Source: Pseudobdellovibrionaceae bacterium (GTDB lineage Bacteria; Bdellovibrionota; Bdellovibrionia; Bdellovibrionales; UBA1609). Taken from it: a DNA stretch of 64,000 nucleotides. A program made the position numbers and the translations under genes. The notes under the pieces were generated by a model. The model saw only the letters and a program-made list of their open reading frames with translations. It searched no databases and was not told where the DNA came from. Below are positions 55,125 through 64,000 of the stretch, in pieces (positions within the stretch are counted from its first letter, which is position 1; the number at the start of each line of letters is the position of its first letter). The stretch covers positions 558,001 through 622,000 of the forward strand of contig CP060220.1 of assembly GCA_023898385.1 (NCBI GenBank), read 5' to 3'.

Positions 55125-56642
55125 TCAAAAAGGCGACGTGTCAGCAAAGGACTCGCAGGGTGGGAGGTTTAACTCCACTTTATGAGGTCCGTTGTTAGAA
55201 TAAATTCCCAGGTTGGCAAGTGACGGACCTCCTATACTGTAAGGGTATCCTCTGCCGTCAAAAGAACTCATTCGTTTACTCTTCTGTTCTTTGTGCTCGA
55301 AGACCCGAATCACTTTTTGATTTCCTTCAAAAGAAATTTGCATGCTGAAAGTTTTTTTCGCTTCGGATTTGCTCACGTCCATATCTAGCCGGGCTTTTGT
55401 ATCAGATCTCAAATTTGATAGCGTCCAAAACGGGATGGCGTAAGTGATCTTCTCAGGTAAAACCCTGTTGTAGCATTGAGGGGTGAGGCTCAGCGTGGAT
55501 ACGCCCGGTTCTGGGTCATCACCCAAGGTTGTCCAGTTGAAGTATCCAGAGTTTTCATCAGACCAAATTTCAGCAGCTTCTAAAAAGGCTTTGCTTGTAG
55601 TCAAGATCATTTCGTTGGTGGAATAAATAATAGCGCTTTGAAGCGAATCCAAAAACGATTCATCAATTTCTTGAGCGCAGTCATTGTGAGCGGTCAGACC
55701 CAAGGCCTTAGAGTCAAGGCATGCAAAGTTGGTAAAATATCCCGGTGAGTCCATGTTCACGTTTCTGAAGAAATCGTTTTCGTCTTGGCTGTCGTATGAT
55801 GAGCTTTCATAATAAGGTGTTCCATAGAAAGTCCAAGGGGTGTCGTAGGAGTTAGATGGCTGGTACTGTTGATCTTGGTCTTCACCGCTCTTTCCACCAA
55901 AGACTATGCCTATGGCCTCGTGATTCAAGTTCTTGACCACAGAGCCTGAATTTCCGCTGATGACATCACAGCCGTGGGTCATTATGATCGGCCCTTTTTT
56001 GGAAAAAGAGTATCTGTTGAGCACGGAGTTTCCGACCACCTCACATTGGGTGCGCTTGAAGGTGGCGGTCTTATAGACGTCGTTGTAGTCCACTGAGTCA
56101 ATAATGACAGGGGTCCTGTTGCCAATGTCCTGCTGAACAATTTTAATTGCAGGCAAATCTATTTTTCGATCCAGTTGAATGAGGGCGATATCTTTGATCA
56201 GCTTAATGTTGTCAGTATCTGATTCGGTGTTAATGGCTGAGTGCTCAACAATCCGTTCGCATTTGGCAGAGAGATTGCCTTTAAAGAAGCGAAAAAACAC
56301 TTTGTCGGTACAGCCACTGGCTTTTTCGATGATATTTTCCACGCAATGTCTGTTGGTAGCCATTAGTGTTTTGCCATTGATTTCGCCGGCGATCCAGGAG
56401 GTGCAAACTCCATATTCAATGCTTGATCGTCTATAGTAATAATCCTCAACGGCTGAGGTTCGGTGATATATAAAAGTGGCCGCTGTTGAACTATTGCACT
56501 CTGGTCCGCAAATAATGTCATATTTATTCGCCACTTGCTCGATTTCGGGCGACTCGATGTTGCCTTTAGAGCCGGTTTTGAATCCACAACCCACACTAAA
56601 AATGGCCAAACTCATTGAAAATATTGAAAAAAACGCGCGCAT
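55125..56642 (-). CDS. Trypsin-like serine protease lipoprotein
   Basis: 505 residues from the ATG at 56642 (AGGGA upstream; the open frame extends to 56765). The lipobox FSVGC gives Cys19. The catalytic triad is complete: ATNRHC (His99), KLIKDIALIQL (Asp151) and ISGNSGSVV (Ser232). It is longer than usual. After the protease domain there are 260 residues with a low-complexity Tyr/Ser/Asp region and a beta-rich C-terminal domain (FSMQISFEGNQKVIRVFEHK). Many Cys suggest disulphides. The substrate is unknown. Confidence 0.88.
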   Translation of the reverse strand: MRAFFSIFSMSLAIFSVGCGFKTGSKGNIESPEIEQVANKYDIICGPECNSSTAATFIYHRTSAVEDYYYRRSSIEYGVCTSWIAGEINGKTLMATNRHCVENIIEKASGCTDKVFFRFFKGNLSAKCERIVEHSAINTESDTDNIKLIKDIALIQLDRKIDLPAIKIVQQDIGNRTPVIIDSVDYNDVYKTATFKRTQCEVVGNSVLNRYSFSKKGPIIMTHGCDVISGNSGSVVKNLNHEAIGIVFGGKSGEDQDQQYQPSNSYDTPWTFYGTPYYESSSYDSQDENDFFRNVNMDSPGYFTNFACLDSKALGLTAHNDCAQEIDESFLDSLQSAIIYSTNEMILTTSKAFLEAAEIWSDENSGYFNWTTLGDDPEPGVSTLSLTPQCYNRVLPEKITYAIPFWTLSNLRSDTKARLDMDVSKSEAKKTFSMQISFEGNQKVIRVFEHKEQKSKRMSSFDGRGYPYSIGGPSLANLGIYSNNGPHKVELNLPPCESFADTSPF

Positions 56643-56772
56643 GTCTTTCCCTGTGTCTAGAAGTTCAATGGCCCTTTTTTGCAGAAATGATGCCAGCCCC
56701 AGGTAAAAATGGGGCTGTTTGAGGGTGGTCAGATCCTGGGAAAATCCGAGGGCTCGGACGAACATCTCCCAA

Positions 56773-57594
56773 CTATTGGACGTCGTTCAGGCTCCAATCG
56801 TAGCTGAGAAACTTCACGCTGAACTGAGCCAATTGGCCCTGTCGGGTTTTATCGTCGGTCATGTATGGAGCCACAAATTGCGCCACCGTGCGGCCGCCAC
56901 GGGTAAAATCCCCTTCAAACCAATCGAATATTTTTGAAAGCTGAAGAGTTTTATCATTGTCGTGAGCTGCATTTCTTGAAGTGTCCCGTAAAAAGGCCGT
57001 GGCCTGGCGATCCAATTGCTCATCAAGCTCAGTGGCCACAAAGGCTTCGTTAAGAAGCCGTGGGCAGCCTATGGAGGCACAATTTACGGCAAAATGTATG
57101 CGCGGTTCTTTGAACTTTTCACGCAATGTGGTGTGCTCGATCCAATCGAGATTTCGCTTTTCTCCTAAGAGTTCAAAGAAGTTTTTTTTCCAAGGTTTTG
57201 AAAACCAACTGCCAATATCTTTTATGGATTTTACCGGGTAGTGATCGACAATCAATTTAAGTGTAAATCCATTGTAGGCGTTGATCAAAAAAGCCATTTG
57301 TTCATTTTTAGTCCACTTTTCATACTCACCAGGGGTGACGGCACCGAGAGTTTTTAAGTATTGCTCAAGTTCTGATTTTTTAAGTTTAAGGCGTTTGTAC
57401 ATCACTGAGCTTGAGGTCTCTGTCATCACCACATGTTGATGCAATATTGAGGTCAACGCTTTATGGGAGTGATCAAATGTCGGGGATGCGGCCTCTGCCA
57501 CAGCGGGGCTTTGTAACTCAGGCACCAGTACATAGAGAAATCCCAAGGCCAGTAGTAGCGCAAAAAATAATACGGTTGATCGGATTTGTCTCAT
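56773..57594 (-). CDS. DUF547 protein, membrane-anchored or secreted
   Basis: 273 residues with an N-terminal hydrophobic segment (STVLFFALLLALGFLYVLVP). The DUF547 core is clear: NEQMAFLINAYNGFTLKLIV, SIKDIGSWFSKPWKK, FAVNCASIGCPRLLNEAF, and KTLQLSKIFDWFEGDF. The conserved Cys and His residues suggest a cysteine-protease-like fold, but no activity is established. It lies upstream of the trypsin-like lipoprotein in the same direction. Confidence 0.88.
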   Translation of the reverse strand: MRQIRSTVLFFALLLALGFLYVLVPELQSPAVAEAASPTFDHSHKALTSILHQHVVMTETSSSVMYKRLKLKKSELEQYLKTLGAVTPGEYEKWTKNEQMAFLINAYNGFTLKLIVDHYPVKSIKDIGSWFSKPWKKNFFELLGEKRNLDWIEHTTLREKFKEPRIHFAVNCASIGCPRLLNEAFVATELDEQLDRQATAFLRDTSRNAAHDNDKTLQLSKIFDWFEGDFTRGGRTVAQFVAPYMTDDKTRQGQLAQFSVKFLSYDWSLNDVQ

Positions 57595-57656
57595 TGTCGG
57601 GCCCCCAAAGAAAAATTGAATATTTATTCTGACCCAAACTTTCGAAAAAATCCACT

Positions 57657-58346
57657 TTACGATCTGCTGCGCCGCTGGATGAGAGCATTCAAATGGCGAC
57701 CCAGCAAAGGGAGAAGGCCAAGTAAAGTGAGGGATCCAATAACTCGCAGTGACATTAGGCCGTGAATAGATTCAATCTGGGCCAGCTGCGTGCCTGCGTT
57801 AACGTAAACCATGGTGCCTGGAAGCATGCTGATCTGACTGACCCAATAAAAGGTGAAAAGGGGAATAGGCGTAAGGCCCATGCCAGCATTAATAACAAAA
57901 AAAGGCACCGCCGGCATCAGGCGAAGGCTAAACAGGTAGAGCGCACCATCTTTGGCAAACCCTTGGTTCATATTTTTAAGGTGCGAGCCCCATTTGTTTT
58001 TAAGCCAGTCAGAAAACAAAAACCGACTCAACGCACAGGCTAATGTGGCTCCCATTGTGCTGGCAAAAGATACAATAACTACTCCCACTTTGAAGTCAAA
58101 AATGGCTCCGGCCGCCAGGCCCAAAACTGTGGCGCCGGGAAGCGACAAGGCGGTGACCGTCACATAAAGTGCAAAAAATAGGCTCAATAGGAGGATAGGG
58201 TGATCTAAATAATATAGTCGCCAAAATTCTTGAGTGGATTTCAAGTGGTGAAGGCTCAAGGCCTCAGGGCCATCCAAGTAAAAAAATGCGAGGACCACTA
58301 CAAGTAGAATGACAAGAGTGGCCGTTTTTTTGTGGCGAGTTTTCAT
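57657..58346 (-). CDS. TVP38/TMEM64 (VTT domain) membrane protein
   Basis: 229 residues from the ATG at 58346; the open frame reaches 58586 but that extension is not protein-like. Membrane helices surround the VTT motif region (LPGATVLGLAAGAIFDFKVG, MGATLACALSRFLF, RLMPAVPFFVINAGMGLTPI). DedA/VTT proteins are implicated in lipid scrambling or transport. Same direction as the DUF547 gene, 62 nt upstream of it. Confidence 0.9.
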   Translation of the reverse strand: MKTRHKKTATLVILLVVVLAFFYLDGPEALSLHHLKSTQEFWRLYYLDHPILLLSLFFALYVTVTALSLPGATVLGLAAGAIFDFKVGVVIVSFASTMGATLACALSRFLFSDWLKNKWGSHLKNMNQGFAKDGALYLFSLRLMPAVPFFVINAGMGLTPIPLFTFYWVSQISMLPGTMVYVNAGTQLAQIESIHGLMSLRVIGSLTLLGLLPLLGRHLNALIQRRSRS

Positions 58347-58631
58347 GGTGTACTCACTACCACTGAAATGGCGATTTGAACACGTCCTCTCCGCGCGGTG
58401 GGGGCATATGTATTTATGTCTGAATATCCGCACGAGGGAAAAGTGGAGATGAAATTGTGAGTTTTTATAAGAAATCACGGCAGTGAGGCGATAGATGCGG
58501 GGCCCATTGGGATAGAGTTGTCTAAAAGGGTTGAAATAAGCTGTCAAAGTTAGACAGTTCTTGAGTTCAATTTCGCAAACCGTCAAAAAGCATGGATTCT
58601 CGAGTCAAACCCTGTTACAAGGCTTCTAGAG
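58347..58631. other. Divergent intergenic region upstream of folE2
   Basis: 285 nt between TVP38 (minus) and folE2 (plus). It contains a 7-bp inverted repeat TGTCTAA/TTAGACA (58519-58525/58550-58556) about 75 nt before folE2, a possible operator. No ORF seen. Confidence 0.4.
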
Positions 58632-59591
58632 ATGAAAACAACACACCCGTACATGAAACAAATGGACGATAATCCCCAAGGGATCAGTTGCCCGCTTCCG
58701 GATGTCTCCCACGAAGAGTTGCCGTTGGTAGGGGGCGAGCTGGAGCGAGTGGGCATGGCCGGCATTGAAATGCCCATTTTGGTATCTGACCCATCGGGTT
58801 CCATCTCCCGCATCCCAGCTAATATCACAGCCTTTGTGAGCTTAAATCAGCCGGATGCCAAGGGCATCCATATGTCGAGGCTTTATCTGCGCTTGCAGGA
58901 AATTGTTGAAGAAGAAGTGTTCTCTCTTAAGGCCGTCAAACACCTGCTCGAAGAATTTGTGCGGGTGCAAGGGGGTTTGAGCAACAATAGTTTTCTTAAC
59001 GTTGAGTACACATTGCCGGTGAAGCGACCTGCGTTGAAAAGCCAAGAAAGTGGTTGGCGGCAGTACCCTGTGTTTATGGGGGGAGAGTTAACCCAAAAAG
59101 GGGTGCGTTTGCACCTTGGCGGGCGTGTGACTTACTCGAGCACCTGCCCTTGTTCGGCGGCCTTGGCTCGGCAGTTAATTCAAGATCAGTTTAAAAAAGA
59201 TTTTGGAGCCTCTAAGCAGGTCACGGCTGAGGCCGTGATGGAGTGGCTGGGGCAAGAGTCGTCCATCGTGGCCACACCTCATGCACAACGCAGTTGGGCC
59301 GACTTTAAAGTCGGTCTCACTGAACAGGCTTGGAACAGCTCGCCAGTGCAATTTATTGATGATCTTGAGAAGGTCTTGGTGACGGCCGTGCAAGCCGCCG
59401 TCAAACGGCAAGATGAGCAGGAGTTCGCGCTGTTGAACGGGCGAAACCTGATGTTTTGTGAAGATGCTGCCCGGCGTATCAAAAAATACTTCACTCAAGA
59501 CTCACGTGTTCAATCCTATTGGGCGCGGGTGGACCACAGTGAGAGTTTGCATCCGCACAGCGCGGTGAGCGAAATTTCTGGTGAAAAATAA
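58632..59591 (+). CDS. folE2: GTP cyclohydrolase FolE2 (type IB)
   Basis: 319 residues. FolE2 features: VGMAGIEMPILV, NITAFVSLNQPDAKGIHMSR, LEEFVRVQGG, and the active-site region TYSSTCPCSAALARQ with the metal/substrate Cys. DEQEFALLNGRNLMFCEDAA is near the C-terminus. It makes dihydroneopterin triphosphate for folate and queuosine, using Mn2+ or other metals instead of Zn2+. It has its own promoter region with a short inverted repeat. Confidence 0.95.
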   Translation: MKTTHPYMKQMDDNPQGISCPLPDVSHEELPLVGGELERVGMAGIEMPILVSDPSGSISRIPANITAFVSLNQPDAKGIHMSRLYLRLQEIVEEEVFSLKAVKHLLEEFVRVQGGLSNNSFLNVEYTLPVKRPALKSQESGWRQYPVFMGGELTQKGVRLHLGGRVTYSSTCPCSAALARQLIQDQFKKDFGASKQVTAEAVMEWLGQESSIVATPHAQRSWADFKVGLTEQAWNSSPVQFIDDLEKVLVTAVQAAVKRQDEQEFALLNGRNLMFCEDAARRIKKYFTQDSRVQSYWARVDHSESLHPHSAVSEISGEK

Positions 59592-59629
59592 TTAAAATTC
59601 ATTAGGCTAGTTTTGTTAACGAGGGGGTA

Positions 59630-60157
59630 ATGCCAATGTTTGGTGCTTTTATGGGGAGCTTTTGGATACCATTGGTTTTGATGGTCCTCGGGGTTCCCAT
59701 GTTCAGTTTTGCTGCCACAAGGCCCGTGATTTATCCTGGCATGAAGCAAGCCTTGATTGTCATTCAAAGTTTTGATCGACAAACGGGCGAAGTGGATGAC
59801 GATCCACAAAGGCTCTACGGCCTTATGAGTGGGCCGGTTCGAAAAGCGCCTTCGGGCGATGAGGGCAAAGTCATTGAAACCTCGTCTCGTGATTTTAACT
59901 TAACCTGTGTGGAGAGGTTGTCTTCGGGCACCGTTCAATGCCAATTTATCATTCAAAGTACGGGAGAATTTTGTAAGGTGGATGGTGTGTTGCAAGAGGT
60001 GTCCTGTAAGATCCTTGGATCAGAAGCCTTAGAGATCATCCGCGATTTGCACATGAAAGAAGGCGAAGAGACTTTGGCTTATAGAACGAGTGACGGTCGC
60101 TTGTTATTTGCAGTGATGCCCGATGAGGTGACTCTTAAATTTTCTGGGTCCTATTGA
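59630..60157 (+). CDS. Secreted hypothetical protein
   Basis: 175 residues. A signal peptide (FWIPLVLMVLGVPMFSFA) precedes a 147-residue mature domain with four Cys (LTCVERLSS, VQCQFIIQ, EFCKVDG, VSCKILG), likely periplasmic with disulphides. No family recognised. GAGGGGG precedes the start. Its 3' end overlaps the convergent deacetylase-like gene by 23 nt. Confidence 0.65.
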   Translation: MPMFGAFMGSFWIPLVLMVLGVPMFSFAATRPVIYPGMKQALIVIQSFDRQTGEVDDDPQRLYGLMSGPVRKAPSGDEGKVIETSSRDFNLTCVERLSSGTVQCQFIIQSTGEFCKVDGVLQEVSCKILGSEALEIIRDLHMKEGEETLAYRTSDGRLLFAVMPDEVTLKFSGSY

Positions 60158-61073
60158 ACGATTCAATGGTGCAGAAATTTATTTCTAGTCCAGAACTTGC
60201 GCGACGACTCAAGTAGCCCATCATTTGATCGATCTCGGCATAATAATTCGTGGATTTCAAAAGAAAAGTGTCGTCAGTTTGTCGTCGGAGCGCTTGAACA
60301 AGTGTTTCTTGATGCCACCCATAATGGAAATAGCCGTCAACTTTTGACTGGCGACTCTTTTCAACCACGGCTTCAAAAACAGCATGGGCTTGTTCAAACG
60401 GAACGTAATCAACCAAGCAGGCGTTGTTCGGGAAAAAATTTACGACTTTACCATCTAGGGTAGTGCTGAAGGGAAACGATATTTCGTTTGTAGTCGGCCA
60501 GTGCTGTAGGGCCATGTCGTAGAGAAATGTATTCGGGTATTTTTGTTGAACGAGATGCGGCGGCACTGGCGAACTGTCATTGTAAAGGCCAACGGTGGAT
60601 AAGGCTTTTTGCAGGTGGGGACTTGAGCACCATCCGCCCCCGCGAAAGCTTTTAATGTTGGTGTAACCTTGGTGACTTAAAGTTTTTAGACTAAAGGCAA
60701 ACAGTGCCTCCAATTCAGATTGCGAATAGCTCGTAACAGGGATATCACCACCGTATTCGTTATTCCAATGCCAAGATTCTCCGCCATCAAAAAAAGAAGG
60801 TTGCGAAAGAAAGTTCACATGAGCCGCTCGGAGGAGTCGCTCCCAGCAGTGAACGTGAAGGCCAATCTCGTCAGAGTCTGATATCCCAAGGCGAACCAGC
60901 TCGCGTGCGCCGTCGGTTGGCCAATTCTCTGAAGCAATAAAATAGGCGGGATTCAAAAATTGTATACGCGGAATAATTGGATACTTTGCAGAAAGCTCGT
61001 TCATGGCTTCGAGATTTTCAGGAAGCAGAGATGTACCCTCCCAATCAACTGAAAACATTACATGAATGGCCAT
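60135..61073 (-). CDS. Polysaccharide deacetylase-like (NodB fold) protein
   Basis: 312 residues from the ATG at 61073 (CGAGGTGTTC upstream; a GTG at 61079 is possible). FSVDWEG stands for the metal-binding Asp of NodB enzymes, SDEIGLHVHCW for the H-x-x-x-H/H-x-H site, and KSFRGGGWCSSP for the substrate-binding RxGxW-type motif. HYGWHQETLVQALRR is near the end. No signal peptide, so a cytosolic sugar or lipid-linked substrate is likely. The NodB assignment rests on motif order. Confidence 0.75.
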   Translation of the reverse strand: MAIHVMFSVDWEGTSLLPENLEAMNELSAKYPIIPRIQFLNPAYFIASENWPTDGARELVRLGISDSDEIGLHVHCWERLLRAAHVNFLSQPSFFDGGESWHWNNEYGGDIPVTSYSQSELEALFAFSLKTLSHQGYTNIKSFRGGGWCSSPHLQKALSTVGLYNDSSPVPPHLVQQKYPNTFLYDMALQHWPTTNEISFPFSTTLDGKVVNFFPNNACLVDYVPFEQAHAVFEAVVEKSRQSKVDGYFHYGWHQETLVQALRRQTDDTFLLKSTNYYAEIDQMMGYLSRRASSGLEINFCTIESFNRTQKI

Positions 61074-61121
61074 GAACACCTCGGGCGGGGTTGAAATTGC
61101 AGTGAGAGAGGCTAACAGTAA

Positions 61122-62897
61122 GTGAGAGTTTTACGTGAGATCTCAACAGGGGCCAATACATTTATGTCATCACAACTGACCATGCGTTCTATTTTGACTG
61201 GTTTGGTCATCGGTGGGTTGTTAACTCCGTGCAATGTCTATAGCGGATTAAAAATTGGTTGGTCATTTAACATGTCCATACTTGCCGCGCTTTTGAGTTA
61301 TGGTTTATGGGCTGCCTTTAGTCGAGTTACAGGGGCTCCTGAATGGTCCATGCAAGAGAGTGTTTATTCACAAACATCCGCATCCGCAGCGGCATCAATT
61401 ATTTCAGGTGGGTTAGTGGCGCCTATTCCAGCGTACACCATGATCACAGGCCTGACATTGTCAGCCTCCATTTTGATTTTATGGGTCTTTCTTGTGAGCC
61501 TACTGGGCGTATTGGTGGCTGTGGGATTGAGACATCAGATGTTGGTCACAGAAAATCTGGTGTTTCCAGTCGGCGTGGCTACGGCAGAAACCGTCCGCGA
61601 CATCCATGAATCTAGTGGGCATGGGCGAAGAAAGTTATTGGCCTTGTTCATAGCTTCAATTCTGGCGTTTTCGCAAAAATTGATAAGCGAATTTTGGATG
61701 GTGTTACCGAAAATGCCTTTTCTCCCTTCCTTTAACGGGTTGTTGGGCGGGCTTAAGCTCTCAGCTAAAAAACTAGGATTGGTTTTAGACCCCTCCCTGC
61801 TAATGGTGGGCTTTGGGATGATTATGGGATTTCGTTCAGGACTATCGATGCTTTTTGGCGCACTTATTTGTTGGTTGGGAATAGTTCCAATGATCATATC
61901 TAAGGGCTTTCAAGATTTTGATGCCAATGGTGAATATATTTTTGGATCGGTGGTCGGGTGGACCCTATGGCCCGGGGTAGGGTTGATGGTCTCAGCTTCA
62001 ATAACCACGTTTTTATTGAGCGTAGGAAGATCTATTTTGAAGAAAAAAACGGCCTTCAAAAAGCTCCCGGAAAACTTCCTATGGCAGCCACGCTTTTTGG
62101 GTGCGCTATCTGTTTTTGCGGTGGTATTGGCCGCGGCTCAATATTTTATATTTTCCATATCTTGGGGGACGGGTGTTTTAGCTGTATTAGCATCGGTTTT
62201 GTTGGGTGTGGTTTCTTCAAGAGTCACGGGTGAAACTGGAATTGCGCCAATAGGTGCGTTGGGTAAAGTGACGCAACTGAGTTTTGGTTTTATGAACCCA
62301 GGTCAAATTGCCACTAACCTGATGACAGCCAATGTGACAGGGGGTGCTGCTGGGCAAAGTTCAGATCTTTTGCACGACTTGAAGGCGGGTTTGTTGTTGC
62401 AAGTGAATCACTATCATCAAGTAATTGCTCAATGTTTTGGTATTGCCATGGGCGCGTTGGTGGGCACTATGGTTTATTTGTTTCTCATTCCTGATCCAGC
62501 AAAACAGTTGTTGACGGATGAGTGGCCAGCTCCTGCCGTGGCCACTTGGAAATCAGTAGCTGATCTAGTGGCCAAAGGTTCAGAGGCGTTTCCGTTGGGA
62601 GCCCAAGAAGCTCTGTGGATATCTCTCATTTTGGGGATAACTATGGCCTTAGTCGAAGGCTGGATGCCCAAGAAGATGCGCCTATTTTGGCCGAGTGCCT
62701 CTGCTATGGGGTTAGCATTTATTATTCCAGCATGGACTTCGCTAACATTGTTTGTCGGCAGCCTGTTGGCATTAGTTATTCACAGGCTTCACAGCCGCTT
62801 TGCCAAGATGTTTGTGTTGGTCATAGCTGCTGGGTTGGTGACAGGCGAGAGTTTGGCTGGAGTGGTGTCTGTAGTATTAAAAGCGCTGTGGCACTAA
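61122..62897 (+). CDS. OPT-family oligopeptide/metal transporter
   Basis: 591 residues (GTG 61122; an ATG at 61164 is the alternative start). About 14 membrane segments. LTMRSILTGLVIGGLLTPCN, NVYSGLKIGWSFNMSILAAL, VTENLVFPVGVATAETVRDI, GETGIAPIGALGKVTQL and NLMTANVTGGAAGQSSDLL are typical of bacterial OPT transporters. It imports small peptides or metal chelates by proton symport. Confidence 0.9.
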   Translation: MRVLREISTGANTFMSSQLTMRSILTGLVIGGLLTPCNVYSGLKIGWSFNMSILAALLSYGLWAAFSRVTGAPEWSMQESVYSQTSASAAASIISGGLVAPIPAYTMITGLTLSASILILWVFLVSLLGVLVAVGLRHQMLVTENLVFPVGVATAETVRDIHESSGHGRRKLLALFIASILAFSQKLISEFWMVLPKMPFLPSFNGLLGGLKLSAKKLGLVLDPSLLMVGFGMIMGFRSGLSMLFGALICWLGIVPMIISKGFQDFDANGEYIFGSVVGWTLWPGVGLMVSASITTFLLSVGRSILKKKTAFKKLPENFLWQPRFLGALSVFAVVLAAAQYFIFSISWGTGVLAVLASVLLGVVSSRVTGETGIAPIGALGKVTQLSFGFMNPGQIATNLMTANVTGGAAGQSSDLLHDLKAGLLLQVNHYHQVIAQCFGIAMGALVGTMVYLFLIPDPAKQLLTDEWPAPAVATWKSVADLVAKGSEAFPLGAQEALWISLILGITMALVEGWMPKKMRLFWPSASAMGLAFIIPAWTSLTLFVGSLLALVIHRLHSRFAKMFVLVIAAGLVTGESLAGVVSVVLKALWH

Positions 62898-63069
62898 TCC
62901 CATTTGCGTTTTTGGAGGAAGTCGGTCTGATAAAGGCCGCTAGTAAATTCAGCCACACCAGTTTTTATGAATTAATCCATTTTGATATTCATCAGGTGAA
63001 TTCATGCATGGGTTGTGTTGTGCCGCATCTCTCCTTAAGTCCAGCAACAAACCAATGGTCGAAATGATG

Positions 63070-63107
63070 AAGCCCTTTTACAATGGAGAGATCTAACAAA
63101 AGGGCTT
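63070..63107 (+). promoter_or_regulatory. Hairpin covering the hemerythrin ribosome site
   Basis: AAGCCCTTTT (63070-63079) pairs with AAAAGGGCTT (63098-63107), with an 18-nt loop. The right arm contains AAAAGGG, the only Shine-Dalgarno-like sequence before the ATG at 63113. It could act as a terminator for the upstream OPT gene (TTTT follows) or hide the ribosome site. Confidence 0.5.
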
Positions 63108-63112
63108 TTCTA

Positions 63113-63520
63113 ATGGAATTCACAAAGTGGGACCGGTCATTCAGCGTGGGCGTGAAAGAGATCGATGAAGAGCACAAAAAGCTCTTAGGCTTGATTGAGG
63201 CCCTCTATCAAATTAAAGACCGCGACGATCGCGAGTTTGTGGGGCGGGTGCTAGCCACCTTGATTGATTATATCAATGTGCACTTTTACCACGAAGAACA
63301 GCTATTAAAGAATGTAGGCTACACCAAGTATGAGGAGCATCATCGTCAACACGTGGCGTTCACTAAAAAAGTAAGTGAGTTTCAAAAAAGTTTTGAAGCC
63401 GGGGATATCGATCTCAGCACTCGTATTTTAGAATACCTCAAGGTCTGGATCACTACCCATATTTTAGTGCATGACAAGGCCTACGAGGCCTACATCAGAA
63501 AGCACCATAAATACACGTGA
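63113..63520 (+). CDS. Bacteriohemerythrin
   Basis: 135 residues from the ATG at 63113; the frame opens at 63083, inside the hairpin loop. The di-iron ligands are present: IDEEHKKLL, NVHFYHEEQLL, EHHRQHVAF and ITTHILVHD. Single-domain hemerythrins bind O2 for storage, delivery or sensing. Free-standing gene. Confidence 0.93.
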   Translation: MEFTKWDRSFSVGVKEIDEEHKKLLGLIEALYQIKDRDDREFVGRVLATLIDYINVHFYHEEQLLKNVGYTKYEEHHRQHVAFTKKVSEFQKSFEAGDIDLSTRILEYLKVWITTHILVHDKAYEAYIRKHHKYT

Positions 63521-63672
63521 CGGTATGTTGTTTTATTTGGTTATATCTTATATGAATCAGGGAGAATATTTGAAGAGGTCTCTGAATCCAGAGGGTATCC
63601 TAAGAATAAACTCCAAACGAGTGAGTCACGAAGAGTAGAATATTATTTAAGGTTTAGTTTTATAGATTTCCT

Positions 63673-64000
63673 TTACTTTTCAAATCCTATGGATATTCCC
63701 GCTAACCCACTTATATCTTGGGAGTCGGAAACACTTGATGAAAATCGTGCATCAGCAAAGGCGCCTAAAAATGGGTTGAACCGGTGTCTATATGCAATTG
63801 ATGTTATAAATCCGAATTCAGTTTCATCCTCTGCACTAGAATCCACAATATCTGTTTTTGTGCCTATTAGCAGTGTTTGTTTCGGTTGCCCAATGCGAAA
63901 CCTTAAATATGGTCCCAAACCAACATTAAATGCTTCTGTTAGATGGAAGCGTGCCATAAGCGGAAATTGAAGGCTGTCGACTTTATGTTCAAACATGCTT
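63673..64000 (-). CDS. Outer-membrane beta-barrel protein, partial (N-terminus beyond right edge)
   Basis: At least 107 residues, with the frame still open at the right edge. The strand pattern LQFPLMARFHLTEAFNVGLG, PYLRFRIG, EFGFITSIAYRHRF, GAFADARFSSSV and SGLAGISIGFEK is typical of PorT/OmpA-like 8-stranded barrels. The C-terminus ends in the aromatic-rich strand needed for assembly. Function unknown. Confidence 0.7.
   Translation of the reverse strand, partial: SMFEHKVDSLQFPLMARFHLTEAFNVGLGPYLRFRIGQPKQTLLIGTKTDIVDSSAEDETEFGFITSIAYRHRFNPFLGAFADARFSSSVSDSQDISGLAGISIGFEK

Noticed and set aside
57657..58586. 80-residue extension of the TVP38 protein to 58586
   Set aside because: The extension is not membrane-protein-like and would consume the folE2 divergent promoter region; the ATG at 58346 fits the family.

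Overview
The window is bacterial, roughly half GC, densely packed with genes on both strands. Gram-negative features are many lipoproteins, beta-barrel proteins, an MltA-type murein transglycosylase, an MscS channel and a sucA-sucB-lpd operon. Together with several secreted proteases, a transglutaminase-elicitor protein and large GLUG/beta-helix lipoproteins, this suggests Bdellovibrionota (a Bdellovibrio-like predator or relative). That placement is inferred from gene content; there is no rRNA gene here to prove it. I found no tRNA, rRNA, CRISPR array, insertion sequence or phage.

Layout. 1-5.5 kb: two divergent GLUG-repeat lipoproteins (the first runs off the left edge) and a lipocalin. 5.5-9.3 kb: greB, a sigma-54 activator and a monohaem lipoprotein. 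9.3-13.2 kb: a ybbP-ybbA-tesA operon on the minus strand. 13.4-15.8 kb: an FMN-dependent GltB-like protein and a lipoprotein. 16.0-22.6 kb: three large lipoproteins in tandem, two of them frameshifted. 22.7-31 kb: a CAP-domain protein, typA, a secreted protein, a nitronate monooxygenase-like protein, a peroxiredoxin fused to a histone-H1-like tail, a 2OG oxygenase and gcdH. 31-36.3 kb: a beta-helix lipoprotein, a 0.6 kb intergenic region with RNA and small-gene signals, a sigma-54 promoter with a small gene, and a protease pair. 36.5-44 kb: mltA, tldD/tldE, trpS and a C-terminal processing protease. 44-50.4 kb: a barrel lipoprotein and the 2-oxoglutarate dehydrogenase operon. 50.5-64 kb: transglutaminase elicitor, MscS, a squalene/phytoene synthase-like enzyme with PAP2, a trypsin-like lipoprotein, DUF547, TVP38, folE2, a deacetylase-like protein, an OPT transporter, hemerythrin and a barrel protein cut by the right edge.

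Two signals stand out. First, three intergenic copies (about 6.05-6.38, 9.13-9.31 and 15.79-15.99 kb) of a long palindromic element. A conserved hairpin core of about 68 nt is enclosed by arms of 52-70 nt. The arms are nearly or fully complementary within each copy but largely different between copies, and the core stem shows paired compensatory changes. I know of no described element that matches. Second, five large secreted lipoproteins of unrelated architecture (GLUG, two kinds of beta-propeller, beta-helix) share a short signature directly after the lipidated cysteine, C-[RQ]-L-(G/A)-(D/N)-N-x-(I/V/M)-x-G. A sixth fits only loosely. This looks like a sorting or surface-export tag on a modular lipoprotein family.
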